Positions 48,241 through 60,865 of a DNA stretch of 64,000 nucleotides are shown piece by piece. The position numbers were made by a program, and so were the translations under genes. The DNA is from Doryteuthis pealeii (lineage: Eukaryota > Mollusca > Cephalopoda > Myopsida > Loliginidae), in assembly GCA_023376005.1 (NCBI GenBank), contig CM042181.1, positions 15,891,331 through 15,955,330 on the forward strand, read 5' to 3'. Position 1 is the stretch's first letter. Each line of letters begins with the position of its first letter. The notes under the pieces were generated by a model. It did not search any database. It worked only from the letters and a program-made list of their open reading frames with translations, and was not told the DNA's origin.

Positions 48241-49060
48241 TAACTGTAAATTGTTTGAAGGGTAACTTTCCACTCCATCCTGCAAAATTGAATCTAGCTT
48301 AGAATATCAAGCAAATCACAAAGCCTTCCCAAATTTATTATATGCACGGACTCTAAAATTAGTCCATTAGCACTACATAAAAACACATCTCCCTCTGATC
48401 ACGAAGCTTCCTAAACAAACTAAAACACCCCTCTCTGAAATAATAACATTAATATTCTTCTGGATACAAGTCCATTGGTATCCAAGGAAAATGAAAAGGG
48501 CAACAAAGCACAAAAAAGCCTTCAAAACAGATATGAGCAATCAAATCCCATATACAGATTGAACCAACCATCAACAAATTTATAATTAACCATGGCAGAA
48601 ATCATGGGACAATCTGACTTCAAAACAAGCTCCATGAAATACAAGAAGTTTATTGGAAGTGGCCGACGGGCCACAGAAGTATTTAGAAGAAGTAATACTC
48701 GCCAGCAATTGCGTATTGGGCACGCCGCACAATTACCCATTCGTACCTGTTTAAGGAGGGTGCCCCAGTTGTGCCCAACATGCAGTACATTAACAATCCA
48801 ACATATCCTTCTGAATTGTAACAGACTTAAACAATCCGCCGCAAATTACTATCAGCCTAAGTAACCTGAAAGAATTCTCAGAATACCTCCTGAAAACATT
48901 TTATATTTATTTAAAAAAAAAAAGCATTTTCAAATATTAACAGAGCATAACACATTCATCTCCATCAGAAAACTACTTTAAAGTCTGAAATCCAAAATAA
49001 CACTTTTTTGGATTAAAATGACCCACCCGAGGTTGATATGCTGTTAAACAAAATCAACTC
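48240..49060 (+). pseudogene. Mirror LINE fragment, heavily indel-ridden
   Basis: Reverse counterpart of 31452-32300. Pieces such as RIGHAAQLPIRTCLRRVP and CPTCSTLTIQHILLNCNRLK remain. The damage exceeds that in the other arm. Confidence 0.7.
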
Positions 49061-49859
49061 AACCCATCCTGCATGTTACATTACTGCACTACCTGTGTTG
49101 AAACAAGTGGGCATTATTCTCCGACGTCCTCATGTCCTCTGTCTGCCTTGACAGGCTGGGTGAATGATGGCAAGTCGTCATTGTGATAAAAAAAAACCTA
49201 CAACGCGTGAGAATATAAGGGCTTAGCTTTTATCGGGCTCGTGTTGTGGCTCTGTTCGAGCGGAAAATGTATGAAGAAAGAGAGGAACAACTGGTTCAAT
49301 TACTGTACTCCACACTAGGTTGACCAGATCCTGTCAGAACTCTAATGCACCTGGAAAGGCAAACGAGACCGATTTCGTTGTTCGTCGCACGTGACTTTCC
49401 AGTCTGGTCAACACCGAAAACTATCCGTTGGTTTTCAATTCCCCATTCAGGGTATAACCTTCAGTCAAAACCACCGTGCATCACTCCACCCTTTTTTTCA
49501 AAGCTCTACCTTGTCTGCATTTTTTTCTTCTCCCTTTTTAATAGCAGTCTTCCAAAAACTTCCAGACCTTTCATCAATCTCGTTACACTAGGTACCTGTG
49601 CAAACATCGGTTTTATTAACCATATTTTGCCTTTGCTGCAATCCTAGTGTTCGATGGCGACAATTCCATCTTCTAACACACTGTTCAAGCAAGAATGCAA
49701 AATCTCCTCCCTACCAGCAAGCCTTCTTCACTGGTTCGGTATGCTCCTTCATGCAATAATGAATCCCATCGATGTCAGGGATCAAGCAAGACTACCCGCC
49801 CTTCTGTGATACATCGATGAAGACTAACGGTCAGAAATAAATCAATGAATAAGAAAGAA

Positions 49860-50510
49860 TAGGTTAAAAGCCAGCTCCTAAACACGCTCTCTGAAAATAA
49901 TAACCTATTCTTCTGGAATACAAAGTCACATTGGTATCCAAGGAAAATGAAAAGGCAGACAAAGCCGCAAGAAAGGCATTCAGACACAATATGAGCAAAT
50001 TTAAAATCCCATATACAGATCTGAAACCAACATAAATTAATATTACGACAAAAATGGTAGAAATCAATGGGCCATCTGACTCAAACAAAGCTTCCATGAA
50101 ATAACAAGAAGTTATTGAGAGTGGCCGACGGCCCACAGAAGTATTAAGAAGTAGAAGTAATACTCGCCAGATTCCGTATTGGGCACACCCCATTACCCAT
50201 TTGTACCCGTTTAAAAGGGAGGGTGCCCCAGTGGCCCAACATGCAAAGTATCAACTTTACAACCAAGAATATCTCTATTGTAAGACTTAAACATATACGC
50301 CAAATTACTATCAACGCTAGAACCTGAAAGACAAATCTTCAAAATACAAACCCTGAAAATCTTTAAATTTATTAAAAAAAGCAACCTTTCACAGAACATA
50401 ACCATTATCTTCCATAGAAACCACTACTTTAAAACCTGAAAATCCAAAATAACCTTTTTGGCATTAAATGACCCACAGAGGTTGATATGCCGTTAAACAA
50501 AACTCAAACT
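49860..50510 (+). pseudogene. Mirror of LINE copy 1
   Basis: Counterpart of 30010-30670, with the same 3' tail GGTTGATATGCCGTTAAAC near 50480. Confidence 0.65.
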
Positions 50511-53500
50511 CGAACCCAGGCATAAGTATAAGGGGTGGGTGGTTGACCTTTTTACGAATCCAAAGATTAGACTGTAAAGTTTAAGTACGACCACCATAAG
50601 TTAGGCCACTTAGTGATAAATATCTTATGCACCCAGTATTAAAAAGCAAGAGGCCATTTTTTTTTTTTTTTATTATGAGGAATTCTCTTTTTGAAAAAAA
50701 TTAATGTCGAAGTATCGAAGACATTAAGTCTGGAAAAAAATATTTAATGGCTTTAATTTAAGGGTTAATGATTACTAGAAGTCGGCGATTCGATTTAAGT
50801 ACTGGCCATCTGTGTGGGTCCGAAGATGGTGGGGAAGGAGTGTTTTACATAATATAGCTAAACTCCAGCACACATAGTTTAGAACTCGGGCCCTAGAGAG
50901 AGGTCTCACACACCCCTTCTTCCATCCGCGTCTTGTTTACAAACCTTGTTGTTTTGTTTTTATTTAATCCTTGTGACTACAGTTTTCTGACTCATGCCTC
51001 AAATTGGCCAGCACAGAATATCACCCACACTTGGTCTAGACATCGTGCATTGAAGGTGCAGAGTGCAGAACAGGTCGTCTCACAAAGGGGGTAAAACAAG
51101 ATACCCAGCCGTTTATGGAGTTCAATGGAACATGAATGGCTGATGCTTATAACTTATAAAATTGTGTTGAATTGCTGCACATTGTCTGCCTTTTTTGGGA
51201 TACGGGGAATTTGTTGGTTGAGCTTGCTCAACTGACCAAGGTGAAGGCTGATACAGATAGATATCTGCAGTTCCCAGAATGCACCTGAAAATGTTAGTGA
51301 ATCTGGAACTAAAAGCTTTCAAGCCGGAGGTGGGTCAAGTTTAAGTACTGGACATGTAATACTGAAAAGGGGTTCCTAATGAAACCTGAAAAAGTACCTA
51401 TTACTTAAGCATAACATTTATCTAGATGTAGATATATAATTCATTTATATATCTCTTAATAATGGAGTTTCGCTTCCGGTTTTTGTCTAACAAAAACTGC
51501 GTCACTGCTAACGTCACATTACCCAACACATAATCCAACGTCATAACATAGAATAAATATACTCAAAATGTGAGCATGCAACGTTAGACAATCTTCATTG
51601 TTTCAATAAATAGATGCCCAGTGTTATATATTTATATATAGATTGTTTTATTCTAATATAATATAAGTTATCGGAACTTTCCATTACAAATTATCTTTTT
51701 TTTTTTTTTTTTTTTAATAAATTTGACAATTTTTACATACTTATGGTACACCCTCTAATGACAATTGAATTTTCAGCTCCCCATCCCTCAGGCAATAATT
51801 TTCAAAAATAATTTTTACGTCTTTTTATTTTGATAGTCTAGATAATAGCTTATTATAAATTATTTTAATCTTTACCGCCCTGTCGGCTGGGGCGTAGATT
51901 GCACCTTTGCAGAGGGTAAGACTCCCCATGGGCCACCTGTTGGCCGTAGGTGGCGACCTGTGATGCTTAAGGATAGAACCCAGGTGAATGAGCAGTTCAT
52001 GACCTGCAATACTCCAATTTGGCCCTATCTTGGTCTAGACGGGCAGTCGGAGAGGCCCCTCCGATCAATCGGCTTGGCACGTCAACCCTGCCCTTATGGC
52101 AAGCCCCAACCCCTTTTATCATATGGGTGCTAGAAGGCGGTGGCTGAGGGTTTACATGTCCTGGGAATGACGTTAAACTCTGATGATGAGGTTCCGGTTT
52201 TGGGGAATGTGGAGCACCCTTTCATCACCATTGCTCCCTGGTCCCACTCAGACCGGCGTGGTAGTACCTGTTAGGGTCCCATCTATGAGAAATACAAAAC
52301 ATGAGTTGATAAACAAAATTTATTATCTATTAAGAATTGATTTATTTCAAAACTTTATCGACATTAAATAACCCACTGAGGTTGATATGCACAAACCAAA
52401 TTTAGTCTTTCAATTTTTCTTTTTCCTAAATGCATGTTACTGTCATTGTTCCTATTTTAACTTTTACTAATCGAGTCATTTTATAATTTGGATAAAGATC
52501 TTACATCCCCTTCAACTGTGATAGATGGAAATCTAATAGATTGCAATGGAGTTAGAAGAAATAAAATGGTTAAAAATATTGTACTCACCATTACTGAACA
52601 CAGGCAGCCCATAAACTGTGCTATTTTGGAACTGCTCTCCTCTACCAGCCTTCTAGTCATAAGATTTTTGATCTTTATGAAAACCACTCACATTTTTTCT
52701 TCTCACTCATGACAGCAAGATTCATGAAGAACTTTTGACCATCTTTACCTTCTGAACCTATGTGAATATATGTGCAGCTTGTTATGACACTAGCTGTTGT
52801 CTTACTATATTTTGCTGGTCATTATGACCAGCTGGTTTATCAGTGTTTATAGTTTACATACATACACAGATATTACTATGTTGTATGAATTATATCAATG
52901 AAGGAAATAAGAATTAAATTTAAATGACGGAATGATAACATATTAATGTGGTGACAGAAACACAAAACTCAAAATATAAGAGTCACTTACTGATAGTTGG
53001 GGGACAAAGCCCTCACTTAATTGCAATGGAGTTAGAAGAATAAAATGGTTAAATTAAAAAATGCTATAAACACGGAGTTGGGTATGTCGAAGTTATCCTG
53101 TACATCTCTACAGGCCACACCTGAATGGATAACAGCAGCACAACGCGCGCGAGGAAATCCTTCATCACCGCAATGATAAGATGATCAAAAGGTAATATAG
53201 ACATACCCATCCCCTTTGCCCACTACAAGCTGCGAGATCGTCAATACAAATCAGGGTCGATGGATCAGGAAGAGTCACTCTCAGGAATCGCCACTTCCCC
53301 TAAAACCGTAACCCAATTCACAAAATGTTAATTCATAGACTGTTGTTAACTGTCATTGAGATCACCAAAAACTTTCCGTTTTAATTTTCCGACCTAAATC
53401 AGAAGTCGGCCAAATGAAAAAGCAATTTGCTTTGAAAAAATATTTATCTAGCTGACTCTACAGCATTTTGGTTTGTTCCCCAAACCATCGTCAGGGCCAT

Positions 53501-53619
53501 CATTTGTGTAAAACTAAGTTGTCTTTTCTCATATTTAAGTACCAACAGAAACCACCACAGATTTACAAATGGATTTTTGTCTTCCTTATTGCGAAATCTT
53601 GAATGACTTCATGAAAAAA

Positions 53620-54185
53620 CAAATTTTACAAGGCCAGAAGGATGGGGCCCAGTGAGAATCGAACTCACTAGATATAGTTATTTACTAAGGCTTAGCTTAG
53701 ATGTAGCACAAGGCCAGAAGGATGGGGCACCCAGTGAGAATCGAACTCACTAGATATAGTTATTTACTAAGCTTAGCTTAGATGTACAAGGCCAGAAGGA
53801 TGGGCACCAGTGAGAATCGAACTCACTTATTAGCTTAGCTTAGCACGCACAAGGCCAGAAGGATGGGGCACCAGTGAGCTAGATATAGTTACTAGCTTAG
53901 CTTAGCTGTAGCACAAGGCCAGAAGGATGGCACCCAGTGAGAATCTAACTCACTAGATATAGTTATTTACTAAGCTTAGCTTAGATGCGGCACAAGGCCA
54001 GAAGGATGGGGCACCCAGTGAGAATCGAACTCACTAGATATAGAGCTTAGAGCACAAGGCCAGAAGATGGGGCACCCAGTGAGAATCGAACTCACTAGAT
54101 ATAGTTATTACTAAACTTAGCTTAGATGTAGCACAAGCCAGAAGGATGGGGCACCCAGTGAGAATCGAACTCACTAGATCTAAGG
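53620..54185 (-). repeat. Mirror T-arm array, about eight partly shortened copies
   Basis: Reverse-strand version of 26176-26880 with irregular deletions, for example near 53820-53890 and 54040-54060. Confidence 0.8.
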
Positions 54186-56292
54186 TGTGTGCTAGTTCCC
54201 CGCTTATACTTATAGACTGGCCGAGGTCACGTGATTGACTCTTCTAACCAATCACTGCCAGTACTAGTGGCCTGATAAGATACTCAACCAACCCCCCACA
54301 TTGGTCATAACTCAAACTGCATCGTTGGAGGACACACATAGTATTACATGGATCTTTACCAATACTCACAAAGGACTTATGATTACCAGTAACTGAGGAC
54401 ACTTTAGTAACCAAAGGATTCACATTGTGGACGGACTCTTTATCGAGGATTCCACCAGATAAGCGCTTCTGCTATAAGGCCAAGGAATGGCCCTTAAAAA
54501 CTTAACAGATAATATTACTAAAATTGTTTGTTTTGTTTTGTTTTGTTTTACGGCATATAAACCTCAGTGGGTCATTTAATGCCAATAAAGTTTTGAAATA
54601 AATCAATTCTTAATGGATAATACAATTTTTTATAAATGCATTTTTCTATTTAACCCATAGATGGGACCCTAACAGGTACTACCACTCTGGGTCAGAGTGG
54701 ACCAGGGAGCAATGGTGATGAAGGGGGTGCTCCACATTCCCCAAACCTCCAAAACTGGAACCTCACCATCAGATAGAGTTTAACGTCATTCCCAGGACAT
54801 GTAGACCCACAGTCACCGCCTTCTAGTATCCATATGATAAAAAGGGGTTGGGGCTTGCCATAAGGGCAATAGGGTTGGGAAAATCATATAGGTGCTAGGG
54901 CTTGATGTGACCAGCCGATTGATTGTGGTGACGAGGAACGAAGAACAACAAGATCGGTCTTTTTTTTGCTTTCCGGCGGCGTAGTGTTCGGATGGGCCTC
55001 TGGTCCCTAGTGTGGGATTACAGTAATTTAACAGTGTCCTCTCCCTCTTTCTCTCTGCCTTTCCTCCTCTTCGAACAGAGCCACGACATGAGCCCGAAAA
55101 TAAAAGCTAAGTCCTTGTGATGATATATCTCACGCATTAACCTTTTTTATTGACAAGACGACCGCCTCGTAACAAATACCTTTTTAGTGCCGTGAATTTG
55201 GAGGCACGTTGACAAGTCCCCTGCTATACAACTTCAGTTAAACAAGCTCCAGAAAGTTTCCTTTATTTTCATTTGTCTTCTCAACTTGAATATGTCGCCT
55301 GGGGGTGACCTGCTTGCCGCCCCAACCCCTCTTGGTATGCCACTGCATTTACTGAATGCATTCATCATGGCACTAAGTTGCAAGTGTGCAGCATCCAGCA
55401 AGGATCAAACTCTCTATTCAATAGTAATGGATCTGCAAAACTAGCTTGCTAACCATTACACCACCATGGGAAACATCTTTTTTTATCCACGATGGGATGC
55501 CCCTTTTTTTTTTATCCAATCTATTCACCACAGGTAGGATGTGACACAAGGTCACAACTATGGGGGCATCCAGTGAAGGTCAAACTTGCTTTTCAATAGT
55601 AATGGATCTGCAAAACTAGCTTGCTAACCATTACACTATGATGGAAGGTCTAAATCAGTAGGTTGTAACACCCTGGGGGCTGCGAGGCCTCTTTGCACAT
55701 TGCTCTGCACCCCATCCTGCATTCACTGCAATCCTTACTTCTTGACGTTCATCTCGTGTCGTCTGCTAGTTATTTAGGACCTGTCCACGTTGCAAACATA
55801 TACTCAATACGCACAACAAACAAGTGTCACAAAGGAGAAGGAGAGAAAAAACAACAAGACAAAATCAGTCAGGTGAACTTCAGAATGGTCAGAGATGAGG
55901 TATATAGTACGTATTGCTTCTTCTATCGGCTACAGTCCCGTCTGCTCCCATCGCTTGTCGAGATAGGGGACACCCCCTGTTCCTTTTGGGGACCTCTGCT
56001 AAAGCTGGTTTCTAGTGGGCATCTAAACTGATCTTATTCCTTCAGTGGCCAAAGCTTAACTGCTCTCACCGGCTCCAGAAAACTAACTCACTCTCCGCTG
56101 TCCAAAAACTAACTGACTAAACTTTTTAAAAATTCCTAGAATCCCCAAATCACCTATCAATTCTCATTCCGCACGAGATTTCAAAATCCTTTGTTCTAAC
56201 ATTGAACTCTATGCTGGTGGTCACGATTTTTATTGCCGATCTAACCTCCGGTCAACTCTCAAATTTGTTCACAACCCAGACTTCTCGTCTCT

Positions 56293-56845
56293 AATCTGGG
56301 GAGTTATCACCACCCTAAATCTTTTCTTAAGTTTTATGATTTCTTTAATTGATCATTGACCCTACTTTACACATACAATATATGTTACACACACACACAC
56401 ATGCATATATGTATGCACACACATTATCCACACTAGCTACTATTTACTACTGGTCACACATACACACACATATATGTGGTTTGACTTCTACTTATTATCA
56501 TAACTACCTAGAATTATATATATACACCCTACCCCCCCCCCGCATGCATAGTATTATAAGGTATGGATAAAGTTTTGGTATGATAACACCTCCCCCTTTT
56601 CTTTCATTAGGAATTGTCATTTTATTTTTATTTTAAAGAAAAGCCACTTAATTTAAATTAAAAGAAATTATGTATTTCTTAATTTTAAAATTAAAAAATC
56701 ACATTAAAAAGAGCACATCTTCAAAAAAGAGAAAAAAACGGCAAAATGCGCCATTTTGACAGAAACAGATTTTAATTTATAAAATTCACCCATTTTAGAC
56801 ACTGTAAAACAATCTTCATATTTTGCTTTTCGGATCATTATTATT
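56293..56845. other. Unique AT-rich stretch after the palindrome
   Basis: Dispersed CA/CACAC tracts at 56385-56475 and a C-run near 56532. No gene seen. Confidence 0.4.
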
Positions 56846-56847
56846 AA

Positions 56848-57240
56848 CCCAGCCCTGCCTCTTTAAATAAAGGGGGCAAGTGTGGCCTGGGGGGATAGCC
56901 CCCTGGAATCACGCCATTAATTTCATTAACAAACACAGTCCCCAAAAAACCCATGTTATTAAGGTATTTGCCTCTCACCCCACGTATGCGGGTGTGACAC
57001 AAGGACATTTTTATGTGGGCCCACCCACAAGCCAAAGCTCATTGATGTTAGACACAAAAAAGGTGTCGATCCCGTCGGATTCCCCCTCGAGGGAGGCGCC
57101 TCAAGCGCTGGGCAATAAACCCAGCCCAGCCCCTTTAAATCAAGGGGGCAAGTATTGCCTGGGGGATAGCCCCCTGGGATCGACGCTGTTAATTTCATTA
57201 ATAGACACAGGCCCCAGATGACCCATGTTATTAATGCATT
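56848..57240. repeat. Direct repeat pair, about 125 bp each
   Basis: 56848-56975 and 57117-57240 share AAGGGGGCAAGT, GGGATAGCCCCCTGG, TTAATTTCATTAA and CCCATGTTATTAA. Between them lies a GC-rich segment with GTGTGACACAAGG (SINE tail motif). Possibly two SINE copies. Confidence 0.55.
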
Positions 57241-57614
57241 TAAAATTCTGCAGCGTGTCTTATATCACTAAGAAATAAATTTTTCCATCGTATATGATAA
57301 GTAAACAAACAAACAATGTGTTTTCATATGGCTTTTTTAGCCGACAATTTTTGGGAGAATATGTGCTTAATTGAAGTCGTACCTAATTTTGAAAATTAAT
57401 TAATTAATAATTATGATGTAGATAATTTGCATACTGGTTTTAACAATCGATTTTAATAAATAATTACTGGTGTTTTGATCTCTAATATTTTTATACTCAG
57501 GCATGTTAAATCAATCCTAGTATAATTTCATATAGAAATCAATTAAAATAAGTTTGATCTTTTTTATATGCGTTCTTGTTTAGTTTCACAAAACTTTCTA
57601 ACTTATTATATATA
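57241..57614. other. AT-rich stretch, nothing recognised
   Basis: No coding signal or repeat signature visible. Confidence 0.4.
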
Positions 57615-58244
57615 CTAGCAAATATATGCACCCTCCGGGTGCAAGTATTTAAGTTTTAATGTAATAAGACATTGTATTAAATTAGAAAGGCTGATGAAAC
57701 TAAATAAGAATGCAGATAAAAAGATTTGAAACAGTGGGAGTATAATAAAAAATAGAACAACTGAAACTTACTCTTCCATCACTCTCGTCTTTCATTGTTA
57801 TTTTTTCAAATTTAAGTATTTAGTTAAAAGAGGAAGTAAAGAATAAAATGACAGTTATTTTTTCTTGTTAATGGATTTCATTTAAGATTTATTGAAGAGA
57901 TTTTTGCTTATATTCATTAAAATAAAACCCAACAGTTAGAAATCAATAATACTAAGCACATATTTATTAAATTCGATTTTTTAATATCAATATGCAAATT
58001 AGCCTTCCCGTTTACACTGTAAACCGCTATTTTGTTGTATATATATAAATACGATTGCATGTTGTTAGTATGAAGATATAGTTAACAGTATTAATAATGT
58101 AAAACAATTTTATTAATAATTGAGATTTAAATAAAAAATAAAATCATTGAGAATGTGATGTTAATAAATAAGGGAATTGTGACTTGAGTTGTAATATAGT
58201 TTCGGTTACAGACAGAAAAACACACAATATCCATTATAATAAGA
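57615..58244 (-). mobile_element. Non-autonomous Helitron, second independent copy, 630 bp
   Basis: The minus-strand 5' end is TCTTATTATA (after A). The 3' end is the hairpin TGCACCCGGAGGGTGCA, then TATATTTGCTAG (before T). It aligns end to end with 17983-18612 with scattered differences, which defines the element boundaries. Different flanking DNA shows it is not part of the palindrome. Confidence 0.87.
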
Positions 58245-58249
58245 TATTC

Positions 58250-59068
58250 ATTAGCTGATGGCTGCCAAGAGATTGGACTGATGAAAAGTAAGTTGGTTTT
58301 GCTCCCAGCTAGAAGTAGTTGATAAGTCTAGCCACACTGAAGAGATGTGAAACGTTGAAACACGGTGTCTGTGGATGACTATTATTATATTATATATTCA
58401 TTAAAACTGAAATACTTGTGCCTCGTGACATTATGGTGATAGGTAGGGCAGTTTGATGTCAATATTCAATAAAAGTATTCAAACATTTAAAGACCATAAA
58501 TAAATCAAGCAAAGATGGTATAGAAGACAAAACTCTTGATTAAACAAACAAAATTGTATTAACAGAAATTTACAAAAAGGTAGTATTGAATACTGGGCAA
58601 GGTTTCGTCCCAAAGTTCTTTTTTTAAAGTTCAAATGTAAAATGTAATAAAATATTTTACAATTCACACAATAAGAAGAAACATTAAAGTTTGTATGTCC
58701 AAACAATCAGCAGTCAGGCTGTAGTTGTACTGATATTAAGATTATCTGTTAAAGCGATGCTTATTTAAAGTGAGAAAGATAGATAGTTCGTACCTTATGC
58801 GTTAAAATTTCTTAAAACAAGTGACAAGGATTCTCTTTGGCAGGCAAAATCTTTCTGCTTGAAAATGAAAAATTTCTACATTTTATAGCAAATCAAGTGG
58901 ATCAGCGAGGCTTCTTTCGATGACTTTTCTTTTTAAGCGGGAACGCCTCTGATTGGTTAAATTTTACGAATTTTATTTTTACTAAGGTTGCACGATCCAT
59001 ATGCGCAGACTAATTATTTTTGCCATTCGACTTCCGTCTGTTGAAACGGCAACTTCCGACTCACCACA
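58250..59068. other. Intergenic stretch, nothing recognised
   Basis: Mostly AT-rich. A minus-strand open frame at 58479-58706 lacks known motifs. Confidence 0.35.
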
Positions 59069-59078
59069 ACATATATTC

Positions 59079-59740
59079 GTTAATGAAGGACTATTTGCTC
59101 ATAAATTCCTGCCATAAAATAAACTGAACCCCCATTTTATGTCCGTGCTTTTGTATTAAATGTTTTATTTTTCTTGCACCTGTTATTTTACAATACAAAA
59201 TATATTTTCTTTATCTATTTTAAAAAATCATTTCAATGTGCATATTCTAAAAGTTTTTATTTTGTGAGAATGTTTAGTTTTAAAGTGGGGGCTCGTTTTA
59301 CAATTTAGGCATGAATTGGATCCTCGTTTTATAACCGTAATTTTATTTTTTCGTCGACGATGATTAAAATCTGACGTTTTTATTTTAGAGTACCAATGTC
59401 AAAAAGTAAAGAAATAACAACAACAAAAAGTAATATTTAACTTTTTACTCATAAATTCCTACCATAAAATTAGGCTTGGGCATTTTATGGTAGGAATTTA
59501 CGAGTAAAAAGTTGAAGTGTAAAAACGAACCCCCACTTTAAAACTAACCATTCTCACAAAATAAAAGCTTTTAGAATATACACATTGAAGTGAATATTAA
59601 AATAAATAAAGAAAATATATTTAGTATTGTAAAATAACGGGTGCAAGAAAAATAAAACATTTATTGCAAAAACACGGACATAAAATGAGGATTCAGTTTA
59701 TTTTATGGTAGGAATTTACGAGCAAATAGTCCTTCCTTAC
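59079..59740. mobile_element. Long-TIR fold-back element with 9-bp target duplication
   Basis: Arms of about 225 bp (59083-59305 versus 59515-59738) are flanked by CATATATTC at 59070-59078 and 59741-59749. A nested inverted repeat (ACTTTTTACTCATAAATTCC and its mirror) lies around 59440-59515. Long TIRs with a 9-bp duplication fit a non-autonomous Mutator-like element. Confidence 0.75.
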
Positions 59741-60124
59741 CATATATTCTTGCTAGTTACAGAAATATAGTTAAACAATATATTTCAAAATATGCATTTA
59801 ACTAAGTATTCATGGAAAATATATGAAACCGCCCTTCCGCGACCCCTGAATATGTTACTCCTACCCCCTCCTATTTGGTGATAATACGCACTGGTCTTGT
59901 ATTTATGTACCGGCCTAACTCATTGATCTTGGGTAGAAAAACGTAACGGTCGTCCATAGAAAGAAGCGCGTGGTTTGATTTCTAAGAAAAATGTTTGTGT
60001 GTGTTGTTTTTTCCGTTAAGAAATAAAAATAGCCATTTCCTCTTCTTCATCCGTTATCTTTCTCGGATGTTATCTTGTTTCCAGAAAACTGTTACAGTGG
60101 TCATGAATGCCAATGCGCATGTCT

Positions 60125-60672
60125 CCTTTCTTTTACTTTTTAGTTTTCTTTCTTTTTGCTTTCTTTCTTTTTTGTGTTTCTTTCTTTTACCTTTTTCTTT
60201 CTTTTTGATTTTTTATCTATTTAATTTCTTCATTCATTTTCTTTTTCGTTTTTTCTCTTTCTTTTTCATTCTTTTTTTCTTTTTCATTTTTGTCTTTTTC
60301 GTTTTATCTGTTTAATTTCTTCATTCATTTTCTTTTTCGTTTTTTTTTTCTTTTTCATTTTTCATTTTTTTCTTTTTGATTAAAAAATCACAGTGGTCAT
60401 GTTTAATTTCTTCATTCATTTTCTTTTTCGTTTTTTTTCTTTTACTTTTTCGTTTTTCTTTTCTTTTTCATTTTTCCTTTTCTGTCTTTCGTTTATTTTA
60501 TCCTTTACTTTTTCGTTTTTTTCTTTCTTTCTTTTTACTTTTTACTTTATTCATTCGTTTTCTTTCATTTTGTTCTTTTTTCTTTCTTTCTTTTACTTTT
60601 TTTTCTTTTTGACATTTTATCTATTCATTTTTCGTTTTCTTTTTTCCCTTTCTTTTTCTTTTTCTTTTTTCG
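60125..60672 (+). repeat. Pyrimidine-rich low-complexity tract (TTTC/TTTTTCA)
   Basis: About 550 bp almost purely C and T on the + strand. It yields open frames of Phe/Ser/Leu that are compositional accidents. TTTAATTTCTTCATTCATTT recurs three times, showing local duplication. Confidence 0.85.
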
Positions 60673-60680
60673 GTACAATT

Positions 60681-60846
60681 GCAGAATAGCACACAAGAGA
60701 TGATATCATTAGATCGCGTTATATTACGGAAACTCCCGAAGTAGCCTAACCCTAACACTAGCGTCTCAAAGGTTTCGGGTATTTCTGTGAAATGTAGTGA
60801 TTTTTATACGTAATCTAATGATATTATCTCTTGCGCGCTATTCTGC
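60681..60846. mobile_element. Small MITE with about 34-bp TIRs
   Basis: GCAGAATAGCACACAAGAGA through TCATTAGAT faces ATCTAATGAT to GCTATTCTGC. Outside, GTAC occurs at both ends. Confidence 0.65.
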
Positions 60847-60865
60847 ATGAGTACCACATAAATAG

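Larger units (their letters stand above)
40315..56293 (+). repeat. Right arm of palindrome 2, sense orientation, lower consensus quality
   Basis: It mirrors 24001-40314. It is about 330 bp shorter, with collapsed tandem repeats and frequent 1-3 bp indels, worst at about 40.3-43.6 and 46.7-50.5 kb. Exons 6-9 are in natural order here, so this is the probable true genomic orientation. Confidence 0.88.

Noticed and set aside
59995..60689. Membrane protein suggested by Phe/Leu/Ser-rich open frames
   Set aside because: The frames come from a low-complexity pyrimidine tract and are open in more than one phase.
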